From contig JAIRLR010000071.1 in the NCBI GenBank assembly GCA_031259195.1, positions 1 to 7,309 on the forward strand: DNA of 7,309 bases. Direction: 5' to 3'. Within the stretch, counting starts at the first letter, position 1. Each line of letters starts with the position of its first letter. The DNA is from Streptococcaceae bacterium. GTDB taxonomy: Bacteria; Bacillota; Bacilli; Lactobacillales; Streptococcaceae. The notes below the pieces were generated by a model. It was not told the origin of the DNA and ran no database searches. It saw only the letters and a list, made by a program, of their open reading frames with translations. Below are positions 1 through 6,501 of the stretch, piece after piece. The translations under genes were made by a program, and so were the position numbers.

Positions 1-2794
1 AAGTAGCACGGTAATTGAGGTTTTTACTTTTGGAACAAAGTTTCGTTGTGTATAGAGAAAAGTAAGTACCAAGTATAAGGTACGCGAAACAAGCGGAAAG
101 TAAATGCTGTCGCCCTGCACTCAATAACCAATCATTAAGATAACCACTTATCAAATTCTGTTTTGATACTCCATGGTTATTCAAAAATTGAGCAAGGTTA
201 TCATCGCTAAATTTTGACAAAAGCATTGCCTCAATTGGAATGTCCGTACTGTCAATTAAAGCTTCTGCTTTTGCCTTATAAAGTTGTCCTATTTGGCCAT
301 CTTTACCTTCGATCTGATTTTTTTGAGCTTCAGATATTATGAAGTTTATTAATTGTGCAGCGTCATCTTGATTCCCAAATTCCTTACAAAACTGAGCAAA
401 AGTAATCTTTGTTCCTTTGGAAATGCTTTTTAATTGATCAGTGCTATAACTGTTAATAAAAGATTTGAAATTATCTTCATTTACTCTTTGTGCTATTCTA
501 ATCATATGTAATAAAGTTATTCCACCATTTTCGTCTTTATTGTATTCTCCTATCTTGAAAAAGAAACCACATGCACTATTAAAATCTTGCAAACCATGCA
601 GATCTCCAAATTCTCCACTATCAGCAACCATCTGGGCATGTGTATCGTCTACGATTTTCTTCTTTACTTGAACAATAATATCTTTAACACTCAATTCAGC
701 TGAAGAATTACCTTCAATATTTGATATAGCTTGAAATGCTTCTGGTATCACTGTTGCTAATCTCGTAGAACATGGATTCATATCTCCTTCTATAATCAAC
801 GAACCATAAAATTTTGCAATAACTCTATCTAATTTCTCTTTTGGAACAGAATCTTTGTTTTCCTTTAACCATAAATAGATTAATTTCATTTTTTGTTGTA
901 CATCATCAGGCTGTTGTCCTATTTTTGGATAATGTCCCTCAAATACGAGAGTTCCAAATGACATCTCTGGAGTTGTATTATCAAACCTATACCCATTATC
1001 TTGCTGTATTTTTGTTAAAGGAACCATTTGATTGAAAAATACTTTCATATCCTGATTGATAACTTGCTTTAACTTTGGACTATATTTATTTACCCATTGA
1101 TTACCATCAGTCATATCAAAAAACAGCCTAGATAAAGTTAAACCATTAATTTGTTTAACGAAATTAATAAAATCAGTTTGAAAATCACATCTCAAATGAG
1201 ATGTAAAGGCCCAACGAGCTGCAAAATGATCTGGTGAGTAAGCGAAATTTTTAAGAACTCCCCATCCTTCATTAAACCAATCAGTACGACCATATCGAGG
1301 AATTAACTGCTGTTCAGCTTGTGCTGCACGGCCATCCCCGTCATCATAGATATGAGCTCGAATGAATGCAGGAAATTGATCTGTTAATGTATTTGGAACT
1401 TCAGTCATCGTTGATTTTGGAAGAGCTTTTTCTATTTCAAGTAATTTATCTCGTAACTCCTCAAGATCCAAATTTGAAGAATAAATCCCAGGTAAATTTA
1501 CTTCCTCAAAAGATTTTGCTTCTCCTGCAACATTATCATTAAATCTCGTTAACCATAATTTCTTTTGTTTAAAGCCTTTTTTAATTTGTGGATTATTTTG
1601 CAAATCATCTAATGTAAGAAATAAGATGGAACCCTCTTCAATCTTAACCAAATTTTTAAGAGCTTGTAAATATTCTTCAGTTATTGTCATTTCACAAATA
1701 ATTACAGGATTTTGAACTGAAGAAACCTCAGTATCACCAAAATATTTTTGTCTAGTTCTAATGTATTTATCAGCTAAATCTATTACTTTATCCGCTTCGT
1801 TCTCAGCATTTATAGCTGTCTGTACAGCTTCATTTGCTAAGTTTAATTCTTCTCTTGCTTGAGCCACTAATTCATCATTATCTAGCAATGCTTGAGCAGC
1901 TTTCAACAATTTATTTGCCGCTGCTTGTGCTTGAATGGCCTTTGCTTTTTCTTCTTGAGCATGATTTTTGGTCATTTCTGCATTAATTTTATAAGCTTTT
2001 GCACTGTCTAAACTAACTAGTTCTCCTTGGGCATCGACAGCCATCTCTTCTGCTAACTCTGCCGCATCTTTAGCTTGTTGAGCTTGATCTCTCACAGCAG
2101 CAATTTCAAGTTTTAAGTTTGCCAACTCTTCGGCTTTTTCACGAACTTCCCTTGCCTTTTCCGCATCCCTAATCTCCTGCTCAAGCTCCGCTTTTATTTC
2201 ATCAACAGTCTTTGCCTTTTCTTTTACAATTTCACCAGCATCTCTTCGAGCTTGTTCTGCACTCTTACCTAATAACTCTCTATATTTTGTATCTTCGGCT
2301 ATCAGCCTTGCCTCTTCCGCTTTTCGTATATTTTTCTTAGCAAATTCTAATATTTCTTTCTCTACTTTTTCAGCTCGGCTTGCATATTTTTTATTCGCTT
2401 CTTCTCTTCTTCTATCAGCTTCATCTAAATTCTTTGCTTCGTCTTTTCTTAAATCCAGTCTTTTTTGCATTGCTTGGTCTGCTTCATGGAGCTTCTGTTC
2501 CACTCTTTTTTGCTCTTCGGCTAACCGAGCTTCTCTAGCTGCTCTTTCATTCTTAGCTTTTTCAACTTCCTGATCTAACAACTGCGCTATCTTAATAACA
2601 TGGCCTGCATTCGCTTCTCTGATCTCATCTGCTTTCGCCTTTTCTTGGCTTGCTTGTTCTTGAAGCAACCTTCCATACTCATCAGCCTCTACACGAACCC
2701 TTTCCTCTTCAGCTTCAACCCTAGCTCGTTCTCCCGCCTCTGCTTGCAAACGCGCTGCCAAATCATCAACAGTTGGAATCGATGGAGATGGCAT
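1..2794 (-). CDS. Large coiled-coil protein of unknown function, partial at left edge, probably the body of a frameshifted secreted protein
   Basis: I read this frame codon by codon. It has no stop from the ATG at 2794 to the window edge, so at least 931 residues are present and the C-terminus is missing. Residues about 8-350 are an Ala/Glu/Lys/Arg/Gln-rich, nearly Gly/Pro-free helix typical of a long coiled coil, with stretches such as ARVEAEEERVRVEADE. Residues about 352-885 have globular composition, with aromatic and Gly/Pro-rich segments such as YGRTDWFNEGWGVLKNF and few Cys. I recognise no family, catalytic motif, or LPxTG anchor. No Shine-Dalgarno sequence sits at normal distance from the ATG; the nearest GGAGG is 18 bases upstream. 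The frame stays open upstream to 2896 without another usual start. It overlaps the preceding signal-peptide frame in the -1 register, so the pair probably encodes, or once encoded, one exported protein. Alternatives are a coupled cytoplasmic protein or an assembly error at the junction. The last 40 or so codons before the edge look unlike the rest. Confidence 0.85.
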   Translation of the reverse strand, partial: MPSPSIPTVDDLAARLQAEAGERARVEAEEERVRVEADEYGRLLQEQASQEKAKADEIREANAGHVIKIAQLLDQEVEKAKNERAAREARLAEEQKRVEQKLHEADQAMQKRLDLRKDEAKNLDEADRRREEANKKYASRAEKVEKEILEFAKKNIRKAEEARLIAEDTKYRELLGKSAEQARRDAGEIVKEKAKTVDEIKAELEQEIRDAEKAREVREKAEELANLKLEIAAVRDQAQQAKDAAELAEEMAVDAQGELVSLDSAKAYKINAEMTKNHAQEEKAKAIQAQAAANKLLKAAQALLDNDELVAQAREELNLANEAVQTAINAENEADKVIDLADKYIRTRQKYFGDTEVSSVQNPVIICEMTITEEYLQALKNLVKIEEGSILFLTLDDLQNNPQIKKGFKQKKLWLTRFNDNVAGEAKSFEEVNLPGIYSSNLDLEELRDKLLEIEKALPKSTMTEVPNTLTDQFPAFIRAHIYDDGDGRAAQAEQQLIPRYGRTDWFNEGWGVLKNFAYSPDHFAARWAFTSHLRCDFQTDFINFVKQINGLTLSRLFFDMTDGNQWVNKYSPKLKQVINQDMKVFFNQMVPLTKIQQDNGYRFDNTTPEMSFGTLVFEGHYPKIGQQPDDVQQKMKLIYLWLKENKDSVPKEKLDRVIAKFYGSLIIEGDMNPCSTRLATVIPEAFQAISNIEGNSSAELSVKDIIVQVKKKIVDDTHAQMVADSGEFGDLHGLQDFNSACGFFFKIGEYNKDENGGITLLHMIRIAQRVNEDNFKSFINSYSTDQLKSISKGTKITFAQFCKEFGNQDDAAQLINFIISEAQKNQIEGKDGQIGQLYKAKAEALIDSTDIPIEAMLLSKFSDDNLAQFLNNHGVSKQNLISGYLNDWLLSAGRQHLLSACFAYLILGTYFSLYTTKLCSKSKNLNYRAT

Positions 2795-2796
2795 CG

Positions 2797-2811
2797 TTAA
2801 CAGGTTCTTAA
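2797..2811. repeat. 15-base repeat at the frame junction
   Basis: The sequence TTAACAGGTTCTTAA covers the last codons and stop of the signal-peptide frame, exactly where the two surface-protein frames part. The identical 15-mer occurs at 7229-7243, and a 14/15 copy occurs inverted at 7081-7095. Read on the minus strand it introduces TAA in two frames. It may be a mobile-element end or scar, or a coincidence; two exact copies alone would not be very surprising in AT-rich DNA of this length. Confidence 0.35.
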
Positions 2812-3126
2812 ACCTCCACCTAAAGAAGCTAAAGGCAACTCTCCTAGCGATAAAGGACTGCTCCCTAAAACTGAAGAATCTGAAAACAAAGGTAAATCAG
2901 CGCTTGAAGAACTGCTGACTACCTCATCATTCTCGCGAACTAGTGAACCCGTGAGCACATCCGACACCGTACTCACCACACTATTTGAAGCTTTAGATAA
3001 AAACGCAAGCACTGGATGATTCGCAAACGCAACATCCAGGGTAATCACGGAGCTAAATGTCACTGCCGCAACGACCCATACTTTCTTAACTTTCCGTAAC
3101 TTCTTTCTCTGCTTATCTTCCCGCAA
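2797..3126 (-). CDS. KxYKxGKxW-type signal peptide and Ser-rich linker; N-terminal part of a split surface protein
   Basis: The N-terminus matches the KxYKxGKxW signal family of lactic acid bacteria: KLRKVKKVW keeps both spaced Lys and the Trp, with Arg for Tyr and Lys for Gly. A hydrophobic stretch (VVAAVTFSSVITL) and a plausible AFA cleavage site before NHP follow. The remainder is Ser/Leu-rich (SSSSSADLPLFSDSS) and ends in GGGLRTC and TAA. I place the start at the TTG at 3126, because the G7 run 6 bases upstream can serve as Shine-Dalgarno and MREDK is typical for the family. A longer TTG start at 3141 would lie between the T and G runs and lacks a ribosome site. A free 109-residue product of this kind would be odd. 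A -1 shift near the TTTAAG at 2805-2810 would continue as GGGLKNLLTMPSPSIPTVDD into the coiled-coil frame, which reads naturally. I therefore treat it as half of a frameshifted gene. Confidence 0.75.
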   Translation of the reverse strand: MREDKQRKKLRKVKKVWVVAAVTFSSVITLDVAFANHPVLAFLSKASNSVVSTVSDVLTGSLVRENDEVVSSSSSADLPLFSDSSVLGSSPLSLGELPLASLGGGLRTC

Positions 3127-3150
3127 GAAAGACCCCCCCAAAAAAAAAAA
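3127..3150 (-). promoter_or_regulatory. T11-G7 homopolymer leader and G-rich ribosome binding site of the secreted protein
   Basis: On the minus strand, eleven T residues run straight into seven G residues, then TCTTTC and the TTG start at 3126. The G run is the only Shine-Dalgarno candidate, so its length and spacing would set translation efficiency. Such adjoining homopolymers are prone to slippage. They are also common sites of sequencing error, so the exact lengths are uncertain. Confidence 0.5.
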
Positions 3151-3208
3151 CTATTAAATAATACTTAAGTAAATTAACAAACAATTCACAGTTCGCTTGT
3201 ATATATAA

Positions 3209-3237
3209 ATTATAGGGGATTAAAAATGGTGTAAGAG
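3209..3237 (-). promoter_or_regulatory. Candidate sigma-A promoter of the secreted-protein gene
   Basis: A perfect TATAAT -10 lies at 3209-3214 on the minus strand. A poor -35 (CTCTTA, 3232-3237) stands 17 bases upstream. Transcription would start near 3202, leaving a leader of about 75 bases that includes the T11-G7 run. The weak -35 overlaps an inverted repeat and suggests help or control by a regulator. Confidence 0.5.
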
Positions 3238-3255
3238 AAATTGGTAATTTTCTCT
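3234..3255. promoter_or_regulatory. Inverted repeat over the -35 region, possible operator
   Basis: AGAGAAATT and AATTTTCTCT are complementary apart from one unmatched A and flank a GGT centre. The element overlaps the -35 of the secreted-protein promoter, a usual place for an operator. It has no run of T on either side that would make it a good terminator. Confidence 0.35.
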
Positions 3256-3321
3256 ACAAAATGAGGGGGCTTGAGTGCTAAATTGTCGGGGAAATGGAAC
3301 GTTTTGGGGAGTTTTTTATAC

Positions 3322-3357
3322 AAAAACCTTCCATTGAAGTAATTGAGCATACTTCAA
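3322..3357 (-). terminator. Probable terminator of the ricA-like/mutS transcript
   Basis: A perfect 8-base stem (TTGAAGTA/TACTTCAA, 3334-3357) with an 8-base loop lies about 25 bases after the mutS stop. A T5 run follows at 3322-3326 on the minus strand, eight bases beyond the stem. The stem is AT-rich and the T run is displaced, so termination may be partial. A separate perfect palindrome, TAGCATGCTA, sits at 3359-3368 between this stem and the stop codon. Confidence 0.5.
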
Positions 3358-3382
3358 ATAGCATGCTACAAAATAAACAGTT

Positions 3383-5947
3383 CTATTCTTCCAATTCCTG
3401 TTTTAATTCAAATAAAAAGTTCATTGCTTCCACTGGCGTCATTGCTAAAACATTGCTAGCTTTTAATTTTTCTAAAACATCATCGTCTTTTTTATCAAAT
3501 AACGATAATTGTGTAGCTTCTGCAAATTTTAATGTCGGAGTCTCACTTGCTGTCATCGTTTCTGTGCTGTTTGCTTCAAGGTGTGTCAAAATTTTATCGG
3601 CGCGTGTAAGTAGTGCTTTTGGCAATCCGGCAATCTTAGCCACATGAATTCCGTAACTTTTATCTGCTGGCCCATCCATCATTTTATGCAAAAAGATCAG
3701 CTCGCCGTCCTGCTCAACCGCACCAACATGAATATTTTGCAAACCACTTAACTCTTTTTCTAATACTGTTAACTCGTGGTAATGGGTAGAAAAAAGTGTT
3801 TTTGCACCAATATTTTTATGAATATATTCAATAATCGCCTGAGCTAGAGCCATACCATCATAGGTTGCTGTCCCGCGTCCTAGCTCATCAAAAAGAATCA
3901 AACTTTGAGCGCTCGCATGGCTTAATGCTTGATTTGCCTCCATCATTTCAACCATAAAGGTTGACTGACCAGCGATTAAATCATCACTAGCACCGATTCG
4001 CGTAAAAATCTGATCAAAAATAGGTAATAACGCCCTTTTGGCAGGGACAAAAGCCCCTACTTGCGCAAGAATCACAATTAGGGCAAATTGACGCATATAG
4101 GTTGATTTCCCTGACATATTAGGTCCGGTGATTAAAAGCATGGAAGTCTTTGTGTCCATAGTAATACTATTTGGGATGTATTCCTGCGCTCCAAGCACTT
4201 TTTCGACAACTGAATGGCGACCATCGATAATTTCTACAACCTGACCATGTTCTTGCAATGTTGGACGGACATAATGATATCTTTCAGCAATACTAGCAAA
4301 GCCTTGCAAAACATCAATTTCACTAATCGCTTTAGCTAGCCTTTGCAAGTGCTCGATATGCTGTTCCACTTGCTCTCTAAGCTCTAAAAATAGTTCATAT
4401 TCGAGCTCAACTGACTTTTCAGTTGCTTCTAAAATGGTCGACTGCATTTGCTCGAGTTCTTCTGTACCATAACGCTCAGCATTTTTTAAAGTAGCCTTAC
4501 GAAAATAACGATCATTTGGTACAGCAGAAATATTAGAATTGGTTATATGAAAGTAATAGCCGTCTTTACGGTTGTAATCGATGCGCAGCGTTTTAATGCC
4601 TGTTAGCTCACGCTCTTTTTGCTCAAGCTCTAAAATCCAATGCGATCCGTTTTTCAAAGCTTGACGGTAACGATCCAACTGCTCATTATAACCTTCTTTA
4701 ATAATACCGCCTTCTTTTAGTGTTAGCGGAGCATTTTCATCGATAGCCTCCGTAATTAACTCTTGCAACTCTTCATCTGGCGCTATCCGATTTAGTAAGT
4801 TATCAAACTCTCCTATATTTATTTCATCTAAAATAAAATGAATCTTTGGCACTTGATTTAGCGAATTTCTTAATTGCAATAACTCTCTTGGGTTAATTGT
4901 TCCAAAGGAAACTTTAGCAGAAAGCCTTTCTAAATCGTAAACTCCTTTAAGGCTTTCTTGCAAATCAGCACGCTCAAAAAAGTTGCTGATCAAACTTTCA
5001 ACCATATCTTGACGAGAAGTAATCTCTGCTGCGTTAATCAATGGCCGATCCAACCATTGCTTTAACATTCGCCCGCCCATAGCTGTTTTTGTCTCATCAA
5101 GCAGCCACAACAAAGTTCCATGTTTTTTGCCTGTGCGAATGGATCGTGTTAATTCCAGATTGACTTTGGAAGAGTAGTCAATTTTTAAAAACTGCTCTGT
5201 TTTATATGAGATAGCTTTTTGCAAATGCCCTAAACCACGCTTTTGTGTTATACGCAAGTAAGTTAATAATTTTTGGACAGTTTCTATTTCATCAGTTTCT
5301 TTTAAATCCTTAGTTAGAAAAGTGATTTCAGCATCCACATCGGCTTTAAATTGTTCAGAAAAAACGAGTTGCATGCGTTTGCTTAAATTCTCTTGCAAAC
5401 TTTCAGGGATCGTTGTCCCTAAAACCATCTCTTTCGTTCTTAAAGCTGCGGCTTCATTTAAAACTTCATCTTCACTTGCCAGGAATGTTGATTTTAACTC
5501 ACCAGTTGATAAGTCTGTGTAGGCGAAACCAAAGTGATCTTCGAAAGACACAACAGCTGTTAAATAATTATTTTCTTTGGCTTCGATTTCTCTGCCTTGC
5601 AACACCGTTCCTGGTGTAATCACTTGCACTACTTCTCGTTTAACAACGCCTTTGGTTTGACTGGGATCTTCCATCTGCTCAGCAATGGCTACCTTATATC
5701 CTTGATCAACTAAAATTTCAATATAATTTTGCACTGCATGATGGGGAACACCAGCCATGGGAATCGGATTTTCGGCCATTTTATTACGGCTCGTTAATGT
5801 CAACTCTAGCAATTGCGCAGCTTTTACCGCATCTTCATAAAACAGCTCATAAAAATCGCCCATTCGAAAAAGCAGAAAAGCATCTTGATATTGCTCTTTT
5901 AAATCCAAATATTGTTGCATACCAGGACTTGTTTTTTCTTTACTCAA
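3383..5947 (-). CDS. mutS: DNA mismatch repair protein MutS
   Basis: MutS recognises base mismatches and small loops and starts post-replicative repair with MutL; it also restrains recombination between diverged sequences. The 854-residue product is full length for the family. The N-terminal mismatch-binding domain has the wedge motif GDFYELF, with the stacking Phe32 and Glu34. The connector and lever/clamp domains follow. The ATPase domain holds the Walker A GPNMSGKST (about residues 608-616) and Walker B SLILFDELGRGTATYDG (Asp687-Glu688), then FSTHYHEL. QLSLF at residues 813-817 is a typical beta-clamp-binding motif, and the conserved helical end (MTPVEAMNFLFELKQEL) is intact. The start is TTG at 5947: it gives the normal family N-terminus, and GGAAGGG lies about 10 bases upstream inside the end of the preceding gene. 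Only five bases separate the two genes, so they are co-transcribed. mutL is not seen downstream in this window. Confidence 0.97.
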   Translation of the reverse strand: MSKEKTSPGMQQYLDLKEQYQDAFLLFRMGDFYELFYEDAVKAAQLLELTLTSRNKMAENPIPMAGVPHHAVQNYIEILVDQGYKVAIAEQMEDPSQTKGVVKREVVQVITPGTVLQGREIEAKENNYLTAVVSFEDHFGFAYTDLSTGELKSTFLASEDEVLNEAAALRTKEMVLGTTIPESLQENLSKRMQLVFSEQFKADVDAEITFLTKDLKETDEIETVQKLLTYLRITQKRGLGHLQKAISYKTEQFLKIDYSSKVNLELTRSIRTGKKHGTLLWLLDETKTAMGGRMLKQWLDRPLINAAEITSRQDMVESLISNFFERADLQESLKGVYDLERLSAKVSFGTINPRELLQLRNSLNQVPKIHFILDEINIGEFDNLLNRIAPDEELQELITEAIDENAPLTLKEGGIIKEGYNEQLDRYRQALKNGSHWILELEQKERELTGIKTLRIDYNRKDGYYFHITNSNISAVPNDRYFRKATLKNAERYGTEELEQMQSTILEATEKSVELEYELFLELREQVEQHIEHLQRLAKAISEIDVLQGFASIAERYHYVRPTLQEHGQVVEIIDGRHSVVEKVLGAQEYIPNSITMDTKTSMLLITGPNMSGKSTYMRQFALIVILAQVGAFVPAKRALLPIFDQIFTRIGASDDLIAGQSTFMVEMMEANQALSHASAQSLILFDELGRGTATYDGMALAQAIIEYIHKNIGAKTLFSTHYHELTVLEKELSGLQNIHVGAVEQDGELIFLHKMMDGPADKSYGIHVAKIAGLPKALLTRADKILTHLEANSTETMTASETPTLKFAEATQLSLFDKKDDDVLEKLKASNVLAMTPVEAMNFLFELKQELEE

Positions 5948-5952
5948 TCTTA

Positions 5953-6300
5953 CTACCCTTCCGTTTTTTGTATCTCGTTTTCTAATAAATGCATTATATG
6001 TTGAAGCAAATCATCAGCATTTTTTAATTTTTCATTATATTCCATCGCTAATGGATTATTGGCTAACTCATTATGCAAATTATCCGCGCGCTTACCTGCA
6101 CTCTCGCTCGTTTTTTCTTGTTGAAAATGAGCTGCTAGTACAGATGTTTGCTGATATTTTTTAATTTCTTTCGTTAAATGTTGAAGCTTTGGATCATTAT
6201 AAACCACAGCTTCAATTTCTTTATATTCTTGAATAGCCACATCTTGCTCAGTCAATGAAACTAGTTCATCTAACTTTTTTGAAATTTCTATATTCTCCAC
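5953..6300 (-). CDS. YlbF/YmcA (RicA)-family regulator
   Basis: This is a 115-residue, highly charged, all-helical protein. It matches the Com_YlbF pattern: an N-terminal helix (EYKEIEAVVYNDPKLQHLTKE), a central KKYQQTSVLAAHFQQE segment, and a C-terminal NPLAMEYNEKLKNADDLLQ helix. In Bacillus, the relatives YmcA and YlbF with YaaT form a complex that tunes RNase Y and is needed for competence, sporulation and biofilm formation. Its place directly before mutS fits the YmcA/RicA branch, though I cannot exclude YlbF itself. I chose the GTG at 6300 because GGAG lies six bases upstream. The longer TTG start at 6333 is unlikely, since it would lie upstream of the expected transcription start. The protein contains no cysteine, so it cannot supply Cys ligands for the Fe-S clusters reported for the Bacillus complex. 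Confidence 0.8.
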   Translation of the reverse strand: MENIEISKKLDELVSLTEQDVAIQEYKEIEAVVYNDPKLQHLTKEIKKYQQTSVLAAHFQQEKTSESAGKRADNLHNELANNPLAMEYNEKLKNADDLLQHIMHLLENEIQKTEG

Positions 6301-6335
6301 AATGATCTCCACATGATTTATCAAAATCTGCAATC

Positions 6336-6364
6336 ATTATAACTTTTCAAAAAATAATGGGCAA
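6336..6364 (-). promoter_or_regulatory. Sigma-A promoter of the ricA-like/mutS operon
   Basis: TTGCCC (6359-6364) and a perfect TATAAT (6336-6341) are separated by exactly 17 bases on the minus strand. Transcription should begin near 6329, leaving a leader of about 30 bases with the GGAG ribosome site before the GTG at 6300. This also argues against the TTG at 6333 as translation start. Confidence 0.65.
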
Positions 6365-6389
6365 ATGCTCTTTTTAGAGGCATTTTTTT
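6363..6389 (+). terminator. Terminator-like hairpin between the divergent genes
   Basis: AAATGC-TCT pairs with AGA-GCATTT across a TTTT loop, with one bulged G at 6379. On the plus strand the stem runs into a T7 tract ending at 6389. It touches the -35 of the ricA-like promoter. It could stop plus-strand transcripts arriving from the mutS side before they enter the sigma gene, or act as a regulatory structure. Confidence 0.35.
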
Positions 6390-6501
6390 AAGAAAAGTTA
6401 GATGAATTTAGCCGCTTAATTCGATTAAACATTTGTTTGCTTTTTTAACATAAAATTTCATTTTAAGTTGAAACTACTTTGAATTAAAGGAGGAAATTAA
6501 A

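Noticed and set aside
465..1035. Two plus-strand open frames of 64-68 codons
   Set aside because: Both are antisense to the globular part of the long minus-strand protein, which reads cleanly through the region.
2600..2800. Plus-strand open frame of 66 codons
   Set aside because: It lies opposite the coiled-coil gene, has no ribosome site, and its composition is the antisense mirror of Glu/Lys/Ala codons.
2811..3020. Plus-strand reading with an LPKT motif (LLPKTEESENKG), suggesting an LPxTG sorting signal
   Set aside because: No hydrophobic segment or basic tail follows, and it is the exact antisense of the Ser/Leu-rich linker; the minus-strand signal peptide is far more convincing.
3215..3309. 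Four GGGG runs as a G-quadruplex
   Set aside because: The runs are spread over about 95 bases with loops far too long for a stable quadruplex.
3294..3647. Plus-strand open frame of 117 codons
   Set aside because: Most of it is antisense to the conserved C-terminus of mutS, and no ribosome site precedes it.
5322..5985. Several plus-strand open frames of 62-68 codons
   Set aside because: They lie antisense to mutS, overlap each other, and have no family resemblance or ribosome sites.
6425..6456. Promoter for the sigma-factor gene (TTAAAC with TAAAAT)
   Set aside because: The spacing is 20 bases and the -35 is poor; no better pair was found.
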